From Mycobacterium sp. Root265 (lineage in GTDB: Bacteria; Actinomycetota; Actinomycetes; Mycobacteriales; Mycobacteriaceae): a stretch of 64,000 bases of DNA. The notes beneath the pieces were generated by a model. The model was given only the letters and a program-made list of their open reading frames with translations. It was not told where the DNA came from and searched no databases. The DNA is taken from contig NZ_LMJA01000022.1 in the NCBI RefSeq assembly GCF_001428895.1, forward strand, positions 207,915-271,914, read 5' to 3'. Position numbers and translations under genes: made by a program. Below, piece by piece: positions 24,413 through 31,999 of the stretch; position 1 is the first letter of the stretch; each line of letters begins with the position of its first letter.

Positions 24413-26029
24413 TCAGCCCAGGAACGGGAGTTGCGGCTGCGTGGGCACCACGAGGACGGTCGGCCCGTCCGCCTCCAGGGCCGCCTTGAACTCGCGCGCC
24501 AGGCTCTCGGTGCCGTCCACGTTGACCGTTCGACAACCGAAACCGGTTGCCAGCGCCGCAATATCGAGCCCGGGTAAGTCCAGTCCGGGGACATTTGGTG
24601 TCTCTTCGAGAAGCGCAAAGGACTTCAGGACGCAGTATTCGCCGTTGCGCTGCACCACGAACACAATCGGAAGTTTGTGCTGCGCAGCCGTCCAGATGGC
24701 CTGGATCGAGTACTGGAACGAGCCATCACCGATCGAGGCGACGATGGTTCGCTGCACGCCGCGGGCGCGGTCGCCGAGCGCGATACCCACCGCTGCCGGC
24801 ACTCCCCAGCCGATCCCTCCACTGCCCGTGGCGAAGAAGCTACCGGTGCGCCTGGTGGGCCACCACTGGATGAGGTCCGCCAGCGTCGAGGTGGACTCCA
24901 TGACGACCGCTGCGTCCTCGGGTTTGATCGAGCTGAGCACCGCGTAGACATCGTTGGGCAGCAGAGGCGCGGACGCCACGGGGAGCTCGCCGCTGAAATC
25001 CCGGCTCAGCCCGGGAGGTGCCTTCCGGTCCGCCGGCACCTCGACGAGGTCCAACAGCTCGTCGAGGGCGATGCCCACATCGCCGACCAGGCTGTCGCCG
25101 ACCGGCGCCACCGCGGCAAGGTGCGGATCAACGGTGATCTGCAGTACCGCGGTTCCCTCCGGCACCCATTCGCCGGCGACGTAGGGGTAGTACCGGAACA
25201 CCTGCGCACCGATGGCGATGACCAGGTCGAAACCCTGCAATGCCTCGTTGACACCCGCGATCGTCAGGGGCAATGGCCCGGCGTACAGCGGGTGATCCTC
25301 GGGGAACGAACACCGGTCCGAGAGCCCACTGCCGCGCACCGACGCACGCAGTTTCTCGGCGAAGGCGATGCCGGCATCCCAGGCGCCGGCACGGTCCACC
25401 TCGGGTCCCAGAAGCAACAGCGGCCGCTCCGCGCGGCTGATCCGTGCACCGAACTCGCGCAGGCGCTCCCTGTCTGGCTGAACACGGTGGCTGACCGTTC
25501 TGACCACCGCCGGCCCCAGTGCCGGCTTGTTCCAGTCGTCGAGCGGAATGGACAGAAACACCGGACCCGCGGGCGGTTGCGTCGCCACCGCGTAAGCGCG
25601 CATGAATGCCGCAGGGACATCCTCGGCGCGTGCCGGTTCGTAGGCCCACTTGACCCATGGCTGCGGCATCACCGTCGGGTCGGGGTTGTTCAGATACGGA
25701 TCACACAAGGACATTTCGCGGGTCTGCTGACCTGCGGTCACGATCAGCGGCGTGTTGGCACGGTAGGCCGCGACCAGGCTGCCCATCGCATTGCCGGTGC
25801 CCGCGGCGGTGTGCAGGTTGACGAGCGCCGGCTTGCCGGTGGACTGGGCGAAGCCATCGGCCATCGCCAGCACGGATGCTTCCTGCAACCCCAGGATGTA
25901 GGTGAAGTCGTCGGGGAAGTTCTGCAAGAAGGTCTGTTCCGTGGACCCTGGATTGCCGAAAACCGTGGTCAGGCCGAGTGTGCGGAGCAGGTCATAGGTG
26001 ACGTGGTGGACGGACTTTGCTTCGGTCAT
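24413..26029 (-). CDS. mdlC: ThDP-dependent decarboxylase, benzoylformate decarboxylase-like
   Basis: 538 residues from ATG 26029. Sequence order and motifs follow benzoylformate decarboxylase: VFGNPGS (Ser29, equivalent to Ser26), LGLQEAS (Glu50, ThDP-activating), NLHTAAGTGNAMG (His73, equivalent to His70) and the ThDP/Mg motif GDGSFQYSIQAIW with the downstream NGEY. The second active-site His (His281 in the Pseudomonas enzyme, within VFRYHQY) is Tyr281 here (VFRYYPY). It should decarboxylate an aromatic 2-oxoacid to an aldehyde, but the substitution may change substrate or outcome. First gene of a three-gene operon, divergent from a LuxR-type ATPase regulator. Confidence 0.8.
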   Translation of the reverse strand: MTEAKSVHHVTYDLLRTLGLTTVFGNPGSTEQTFLQNFPDDFTYILGLQEASVLAMADGFAQSTGKPALVNLHTAAGTGNAMGSLVAAYRANTPLIVTAGQQTREMSLCDPYLNNPDPTVMPQPWVKWAYEPARAEDVPAAFMRAYAVATQPPAGPVFLSIPLDDWNKPALGPAVVRTVSHRVQPDRERLREFGARISRAERPLLLLGPEVDRAGAWDAGIAFAEKLRASVRGSGLSDRCSFPEDHPLYAGPLPLTIAGVNEALQGFDLVIAIGAQVFRYYPYVAGEWVPEGTAVLQITVDPHLAAVAPVGDSLVGDVGIALDELLDLVEVPADRKAPPGLSRDFSGELPVASAPLLPNDVYAVLSSIKPEDAAVVMESTSTLADLIQWWPTRRTGSFFATGSGGIGWGVPAAVGIALGDRARGVQRTIVASIGDGSFQYSIQAIWTAAQHKLPIVFVVQRNGEYCVLKSFALLEETPNVPGLDLPGLDIAALATGFGCRTVNVDGTESLAREFKAALEADGPTVLVVPTQPQLPFLG

Positions 26030-26097
26030 CGCTGGAAACCCTTCGTCAAATGAGTGCACTTCCGCTACGCCCATCACACACGGCGGCCAGGCGCGAC

Positions 26098-26119
26098 GAC
26101 CCCGTGGAAACCACGGGTC
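26098..26119. promoter_or_regulatory. Inverted repeat in the mdlC/LuxR divergent promoter region
   Basis: Arms GACCCCGTGG (26098-26107) and CCACGGGTC (26111-26119) pair except for one bulged C, with loop AAA. It is the clearest symmetry in the 173-base gap between the decarboxylase and the LuxR-type regulator, so it is either the regulator's binding site or a hairpin in a 5' leader. Confidence 0.45.
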
Positions 26120-26202
26120 GGCGGCAACCGGGGTTCGGGCCGGACCGGGAAGCTGCGGCACTTCAGGCCACCGCCGACCAGCTCTCGTGTCAAGATCACC
26201 GG

Positions 26203-28950
26203 ATGGGCGGCGATGCGGGCGGCAACGCGCTGGTGGGACGCCGCGACGAGCAACAGACGCTGGCCGAATTGCTGGCACGCGTCCGCGGCGGCGGCAGCGG
26301 CGTGCTCGTCCTTCGCGGCGAGGCCGGTATCGGCAAAACCGCATTGCTACGCGATGCCCGTGATCGCGCCTCCGATCTCCGGGTCATTGCGCTGAGCGGG
26401 GCGGAGTCGGAAATGGAGCTTGCGTACGCCGGCGTTCAGCAACTGTCAGCCCCATTGCTCGGCCATATCGATCGGTTACCCGGCCCGCAGAAGAACGCGC
26501 TCCGGGTGGCCCTCGGTTTGCGTGACGGCGCCGCGCCGGATCGCCTCCTGGTGGGGTTGGCCGTGCTGTCCCTGCTCGCCGACGCCGGGGCGGAGAAGCC
26601 CACCGTCTGCATCGTCGACGACGCGCAGTGGATTGACCGCGCTTCGCTGCAGGCGTTGGCGTTTGCCGGGCGCCGGCTCGTCGCCGACCCCGTGGCGATG
26701 ATCTTCGCGACCCGCGGATCGCAGGCCGATCCGGCGCTGGCGGCGCTGCCCGACCTACCCGTCGGCGGCCTCTCCGATGCCGATGCCCGTGCACTGCTCT
26801 CGACGATGATGCCGGCCCGGCTCGACGAAACCGTCCGCGACAATATCCTCGCCGAGGCCGGCGGAAATCCGCTGGCGTTGCTCGAATTGAACCGTGCATT
26901 GCCACCGGCTCAGCTCGCCGGCGGCTACGGACTGGTGGCGGCGAAGCCGCTGGCCACCCGCATCGAGCAGACGTACGGCCAACGGTTGCGCGAACTGCCG
27001 CCGCAGACGCGCATGCTCCTGCTGCTCGCGGCCGCCGAACCGACCGGCGAGCCGGCGTGGTTGTGGGCGGCCGCCGCGCGTCTCGGAATCGGTGCGGACG
27101 CTGGTGTTCCGGCCGAGCGCAGCGGGCTGGTGACCGTGAATACCAGATTGCGATTCCGGCACCCGCTGGTTCGATCGGCGATCTATCGCCACGCCACCCA
27201 GCCTGAGCGCAGGCAGGCTCACGCCGCATTGGCCGAGGTGATCTCCGGGCCGGTCGCGGACGAGCACCGCGCCTGGCACCGTGCCCACGCCACGGACGCA
27301 CCCGATGAAGCGATCGCGGTGGAACTGGTGGAGTCGGCCGAGCGCGCCCGCAAACGCGGTGGATCCGCCGCGGCCGCGGCGTTCCTCGCGTACGCCGTCG
27401 AACTGACGCCCGAACCGTTCACGCGGGGCGAACGCGCACTCATGGCCGCCCGCGCCAAGGTCGACGCGGCGGACCCTGCGGCGGCCACCACGCTGCTGGC
27501 ATCCGTTGCGCGCGCCGACAGCGAATTACTCGATGCCCAGGCGGATCTGCTGCGCGCCAAGATCACCTTCGCCACCAACCGCGGCCGCGACGCACCTCCG
27601 CTGCTCTTGGCGGCAGCGGAACGGCTACGGCCGTTCGATGTCGCGCTCGCACGCGAGACCTACCTCGAGGCACTGATGGCCGCCATGATCGTCGGCAGAC
27701 TGTTCCTCGGTGAGCACGGCTCGGCGGCGGCGATCGCCGCGTCCGCGATGCAGGCGCCGCCTGCCTCGGATCCCCCCACGGCAGTCGACCTGTTTCTGGA
27801 CGGTCTGGTTGTCCGGCTCACGCAGGGGTACACCGCGGCTGTTCCGTTGCTGCAGAGGGCCGTTCGGCAGTATCTGGCGGAAGAGGCGGCAGGCACGGCA
27901 GATCCGCGTTGGCACGACATCACCAACCGGGTTCTGCTCGATCTCTTCGATCAGGACACCTACGATGGGCTCAACGAACGGCAATCCGAGATGTTGCGCG
28001 CCACGGGCGAGTTGACCGTACTTCCGGCAGCCCTGACCACGTACGCAGGAGCATGCGTCACGTCAGGTGACTTCACTCGCGCAGCTGAACTACTTGCCCA
28101 GTCCGACGCGATCTCCGTGGCGACGGGGGCTCCGCCGCACCGGTCGATCCAGACGTATCTCGCGGCGTGTCGTGGGCAGGAGCAACAAGGCAGGCAACTG
28201 GCACGAGAGACCATTCAGGAAGCCACGGCGCGCGGTGAAGGCAGCGAGGTCACCGTCGTACTTTTCTCGGTGGCCGTTCTCCACAACGGACTCGCCCAGT
28301 ACCCGGAGGCATTCGCGGCGTGCCTGTCCGCCCTCGAATACGACGACGTGGGGATGTACGGCCACCTGCTCAACGAGATGGTCGAAGCTGCTGCCCGCTC
28401 CGGCAATACGAGCGCCGCCGAGGCAGCGGCTGCACAACTGTGGGACCGTGCCGACGCATCAGGTACGGCAACCGCACTGGGCTACGCAGCCCGCGCCAGG
28501 GCGCTACTGGGCTCAGGCATTGAAGCTGAGCGCGAGTATCGAACGGCAATAGCGGAATTAAAGCGAACTCCACTGAAGGTCCTCACCGCGCGCACTCGCC
28601 TGATCTTCGGCGAATGGCTGCGACGCGCGAACCGCCGGGCTGACGCCGTCACCGAATTGCGGGGCGCCTACCAAATGTTCGTCGAGATGGGGGCCGACGG
28701 CTTGGCCGAGAGGGCCCGCCGTGAGCTCCAGGCGGCCGGCGAATATCAACGAAACGATCTGGGCCACGGGTCCGTAGCGGCACTGACGACACAAGAGAGC
28801 TACATCGCCCGGCTCGCAGGTGACGGTTACACCAATTCCGAGATCGCCAGCCACCTGTTCATCAGCCCACGGACAGTGGAATGGCACCTGAGCAAGATCT
28901 TCGCCAAGCTCGGGGTGTCGTCACGCCGCGAGTTGAGACAGCGCGACTAG
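26203..28950 (+). CDS. Large ATP-binding LuxR-type (LAL) transcriptional regulator
   Basis: 915 residues from ATG 26203; the frame is open to 26017 but the region before 26203 looks non-coding. Walker A is GEAGIGKTAL near residue 40 and Walker B is VCIVDDAQWID about 100 residues later. A long helical TPR-like middle follows, and a C-terminal LuxR HTH (DGYTNSEIASHLFISPRTVEWHLSKIFAKLGVSSRREL). This is the LAL/MalT-like STAND architecture in which a ligand and ATP gate activation. It is divergent from the decarboxylase operon and is its obvious candidate activator. Confidence 0.88.
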   Translation: MGGDAGGNALVGRRDEQQTLAELLARVRGGGSGVLVLRGEAGIGKTALLRDARDRASDLRVIALSGAESEMELAYAGVQQLSAPLLGHIDRLPGPQKNALRVALGLRDGAAPDRLLVGLAVLSLLADAGAEKPTVCIVDDAQWIDRASLQALAFAGRRLVADPVAMIFATRGSQADPALAALPDLPVGGLSDADARALLSTMMPARLDETVRDNILAEAGGNPLALLELNRALPPAQLAGGYGLVAAKPLATRIEQTYGQRLRELPPQTRMLLLLAAAEPTGEPAWLWAAAARLGIGADAGVPAERSGLVTVNTRLRFRHPLVRSAIYRHATQPERRQAHAALAEVISGPVADEHRAWHRAHATDAPDEAIAVELVESAERARKRGGSAAAAAFLAYAVELTPEPFTRGERALMAARAKVDAADPAAATTLLASVARADSELLDAQADLLRAKITFATNRGRDAPPLLLAAAERLRPFDVALARETYLEALMAAMIVGRLFLGEHGSAAAIAASAMQAPPASDPPTAVDLFLDGLVVRLTQGYTAAVPLLQRAVRQYLAEEAAGTADPRWHDITNRVLLDLFDQDTYDGLNERQSEMLRATGELTVLPAALTTYAGACVTSGDFTRAAELLAQSDAISVATGAPPHRSIQTYLAACRGQEQQGRQLARETIQEATARGEGSEVTVVLFSVAVLHNGLAQYPEAFAACLSALEYDDVGMYGHLLNEMVEAAARSGNTSAAEAAAAQLWDRADASGTATALGYAARARALLGSGIEAEREYRTAIAELKRTPLKVLTARTRLIFGEWLRRANRRADAVTELRGAYQMFVEMGADGLAERARRELQAAGEYQRNDLGHGSVAALTTQESYIARLAGDGYTNSEIASHLFISPRTVEWHLSKIFAKLGVSSRRELRQRD

Positions 28951-29144
28951 AGGCATCCGCCCGCGGGCCTGCCTCGGGTGCCGAAGCCTTGCCGTCCGAA
29001 ACGATCGCTTGGCCCGTTCCCGCACGCCACAGGGTCCTCATGCCTCACAATCGGCGAGCGGTCATCGCAGCGATGCCCCGCCTCTATTGATGGGATTTCC
29101 ATGGGCCATAGCTGGCACCGCTCGGCCCGCATCCCGGCATCCAC

Positions 29145-29948
29145 GTGCTGACCTGGCTCGCGGGTCTCGTGCTCGTGGTCGTGGTGACCACGGCCGTCGT
29201 CGCAAAACTGTTGGCACGTACCCGCGCACCCGATCCCGGCTGGTTCATCGACAGCACCCGCGCCGCAGGTGCGCTGACCGTGATCGGCACCATGTTCGCG
29301 GTGCTGATGGCCTTCACCATCTTCTACGCGCTGCAGAACTACCAGCGTGCCCGCGACGGCGGCAGCATGGAGGCGATCGCGGTCACCGAGTTGCACAACG
29401 TCGCCGATGTACTCGAAGGCCACGACGGCGAAAGCCTGCACGGTGACCTCATCTGCTATTCACGCGCCGTCGTCGCCGACGAGTGGCCGGCGATGGGACG
29501 CGGCGAACGATCGGACACCGTGCAGCACTGGGTCGACGGGATGGTCGTCGATTTCGCCGCCACGGATCCGACGAACCCCAAACAGGAAGCGGCCTACTCG
29601 CAGTGGTTCGACCAGCAGGCGCAGCGCAGGGACGGTCGCCGTGCCCGCGCCGCCGAAATCGATCCCTCGGTGCCGCCCCCGCTGTGGATCGTGTTGGGGA
29701 TCGGCGCGTCGGCCATCTTCATCTACATGTGCGTCCAGGCCGACCGCCGGGAAAGCGCTGTCGTCCAAGCGATACCCATCGCGTTCGTGTCCGCTCTCGT
29801 CACGTCGGCGCTGCTGGTGGTCGCCTTCCTCGATCACCCGTATGCCGATTGGGCGGGCAGCATCCAGCCTGACGAGATGCGCGTGACGCTGAACCTCATC
29901 GACGACGGCCACGAAACGCCCTGTGACGGGAACGGCAACCCCACGTAA
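29145..29948 (+). CDS. DUF4239 (bestrophin-like) membrane protein
   Basis: 267 residues. Two hydrophobic helices lie near the N-terminus (residues 1-20 and about 42-65), a soluble stretch follows, and two more helices sit around 185-245. The spacing and the AVTELHNVADVLEG region fit the DUF4239 family, whose function is unknown. GTG 29145 has no strong ribosome site. It ends 19 bases from a convergent TetR gene. The 194 bases upstream contain nothing recognisable. Confidence 0.7.
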   Translation: MLTWLAGLVLVVVVTTAVVAKLLARTRAPDPGWFIDSTRAAGALTVIGTMFAVLMAFTIFYALQNYQRARDGGSMEAIAVTELHNVADVLEGHDGESLHGDLICYSRAVVADEWPAMGRGERSDTVQHWVDGMVVDFAATDPTNPKQEAAYSQWFDQQAQRRDGRRARAAEIDPSVPPPLWIVLGIGASAIFIYMCVQADRRESAVVQAIPIAFVSALVTSALLVVAFLDHPYADWAGSIQPDEMRVTLNLIDDGHETPCDGNGNPT

Positions 29949-29967
29949 GCGCTTTGCTCGCCGTCGA

Positions 29968-30600
29968 TCATCCGCCTTCAGGATTGAGCATCGGTAGCAG
30001 CACATTGCGCACGAGCGCCACGATCGTCTCATCGTCGTCCAACGTGATCGTCCCCGCACGCGTGAGAAGCAGCGAGATCGCAAGCCGCGCAAGCACCTCG
30101 GCCGCTTGGTCGATGTCGGCCGGTGCAGCGCGGCCTGCTCGCACTTCGGCATGTAGCTGCTGACCGATCAACTCTCGGTACAGGGCCAGTGCCGGCGCGC
30201 CGTCGACGGTGAGCAACGGCAGGATCACCTCAGGCTCGGTGCGTAGAAGCCGGTCGAACAGCGGGTGGCCGCGAACGAAGTCGATCGCGAATGAGAAGCC
30301 GAGCACAACCCGTTGCTCCAGCGTCTGCTCCCGCTCCCAGACGCGCTCGAGCTCCGCCATTCCGCGGCGGATTTCCCGCGCCACGACGACTCCAACAAGA
30401 CCCTGCTTGTTCTGAAAGCGCCTGAATACAGTCATCTTCGAGACACCCGCGCGGCGCGCGACATCATCGACACTCGCCCGTCGAATCCCGTACTCGGCGA
30501 ACACCTCAAATGCCGCCGACGCGACGCGGTCCACTGTCGAGTCTTCGCCGGGCAGCGGGCCCTCATCAAGTTGCGCCATTGACAGCGCCGAGAAATACAT
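29968..30600 (-). CDS. TetR family transcriptional regulator
   Basis: 210 residues from ATG 30600; ATG 30579 would give 203. The HTH reads ASVDDVARRAGVSKMTVFRRFQNKQGLVG and a TetR effector domain follows. Divergent from a cytochrome P450 gene; the two reading frames nearly touch, and the shared upstream DNA is rich in symmetrical ATGTTA/TAACAT elements. Likely repressor of the P450. Confidence 0.88.
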   Translation of the reverse strand: MYFSALSMAQLDEGPLPGEDSTVDRVASAAFEVFAEYGIRRASVDDVARRAGVSKMTVFRRFQNKQGLVGVVVAREIRRGMAELERVWEREQTLEQRVVLGFSFAIDFVRGHPLFDRLLRTEPEVILPLLTVDGAPALALYRELIGQQLHAEVRAGRAAPADIDQAAEVLARLAISLLLTRAGTITLDDDETIVALVRNVLLPMLNPEGG

Positions 30601-30635
30601 GTTGTCATGTTATCAAATGACTAACTTAGTAACAT
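30597..30635. promoter_or_regulatory. Overlapping dyads at the TetR/P450 divergent starts
   Basis: Three symmetries in 39 bases: ACATG-ttgt-CATGT (30597-30610), ATGTTA...TAACAT (30607-30612 and 30630-30635), and ACTAA-C-TTAGT (30620-30630). The segment is AT-rich compared with its flanks and overlaps the start codons of both genes, as expected for a local TetR operator. Confidence 0.5.
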
Positions 30636-31966
30636 CACCTATAGGCCACCTCCCACGACTCCGCACTCCGGCACTGTTCAATGCCGCTGAGTACTGGCTG
30701 GCGCCCGAGCGCTTCGTCCGGCGATGCGAGCCACTCGGCGATCGGTTTCTGGTACCGATGCCTGCATCGCAGCCATGGCTCTGCCTCACCGATCCTGACG
30801 ACATCCGGAGTGTCTTCGCCGCCGACACCGGTGTCCTACGCCTCGGCGCCGCGTTGGCCAAGAACGCACCGCACCCGCTGGTCCTCGGTCCGACCGGGTT
30901 GACGAACGTCGACGGTGGCGAGCACACGCACAGACGCAAGATGCAGTTGCCGCCGTTCCGCGGCCGGGCAGTCGCCAATTACGAGGACGTCATGCAGCGC
31001 AAAACCGAGGAGGCGCTGTCGCACTGGCCCTACGGACGGCCTACCCGGGCCGACTTGCACATGCAGGTGATCTCACTGGAAGTGATCATCGCCGTCATCT
31101 TCGGTGTCACCGATTCCGACCGTGCGCAACGCCTGCGCGCGGCCACCCTGGCGCTCATCCGCGAGGGCAACTCGCGGCGATTCTTCCTGCAGACGATGCT
31201 CGTCACTGCCCGGAACACGGGCTGGGATGGCCCCTTCCCACGCATGCGCGCCGCAATGGCCGCCGTCGACGCGATCGTGCTCGAAGAAGCCGCCGAGCGA
31301 CGGCGACATGACGACCTCGACCGAGAAGATGTCCTCGGGATTTTCTTGCGCGCCCGCGACGACAACGGCATTCCCATGCCCGACGGCGAGATCTGCGACG
31401 CCATGCGGACCCTGCTGCTCGGCGGACACGAGACCACCGCCTCCACCCTCGCTTGGATCCTGGAACGTGTCACCCGCCACCCCGACGTCCTCGCGCGGCT
31501 CGAGACAGCAGCACTGCAGGGCGATGACGACTACATCGACGCCGTCATCAAGGAGGCCATGCGATTGCGGCCGGTGTTCCCGGTCACCGCGCGACTTGCG
31601 TCCGAGGACTTCACGCTGGGTGATCTGACAATTCCTGCCGACACACTCATCGTCCCGCACATCACGCTGGTGCACCGACGTCCCGACCTCTATCCCGACC
31701 CGCTCGAGTTCCGCCCGCAGCGATTCCTCGACGCACGCGCTGGGACCTACGAGTGGATACCGTTCGGCGGCGGACCGCGACGCTGCATCGGGGCGGGATT
31801 CTCGCTCGTCGAAATCCGGATTGTGTTGCGCACAATGCTTCGCCACGCTCGACTCCTTCCGACGAATCGGCGTGCCGAACGCATCGCGAGACACACCGTG
31901 ACGATCGCCCCCGGCCGTGGAGCGACCGTCACGCTCGAACGTCGTGTTGGCAACGCAGCCACCTGA
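30617..31966 (+). CDS. Cytochrome P450
   Basis: 449 residues from ATG 30617. The I-helix oxygen-binding motif is LLLGGHETTAST, the K-helix ExxR is KEAMRLRP, and the haem-ligand loop is FGGGPRRCIGAGF with the Cys thiolate. The overall sequence resembles the mycobacterial CYP135/CYP138 group, soluble enzymes of unknown substrate. No ferredoxin or reductase gene is adjacent. There is no Shine-Dalgarno sequence before ATG, so the mRNA may be leaderless. Probably controlled by the divergent TetR protein. Confidence 0.9.
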   Translation: MTNLVTSPIGHLPRLRTPALFNAAEYWLAPERFVRRCEPLGDRFLVPMPASQPWLCLTDPDDIRSVFAADTGVLRLGAALAKNAPHPLVLGPTGLTNVDGGEHTHRRKMQLPPFRGRAVANYEDVMQRKTEEALSHWPYGRPTRADLHMQVISLEVIIAVIFGVTDSDRAQRLRAATLALIREGNSRRFFLQTMLVTARNTGWDGPFPRMRAAMAAVDAIVLEEAAERRRHDDLDREDVLGIFLRARDDNGIPMPDGEICDAMRTLLLGGHETTASTLAWILERVTRHPDVLARLETAALQGDDDYIDAVIKEAMRLRPVFPVTARLASEDFTLGDLTIPADTLIVPHITLVHRRPDLYPDPLEFRPQRFLDARAGTYEWIPFGGGPRRCIGAGFSLVEIRIVLRTMLRHARLLPTNRRAERIARHTVTIAPGRGATVTLERRVGNAAT

Positions 31967-31999
31967 ATCCACTGCGCGCTCGGCGGCCGTGCTCCAAAG

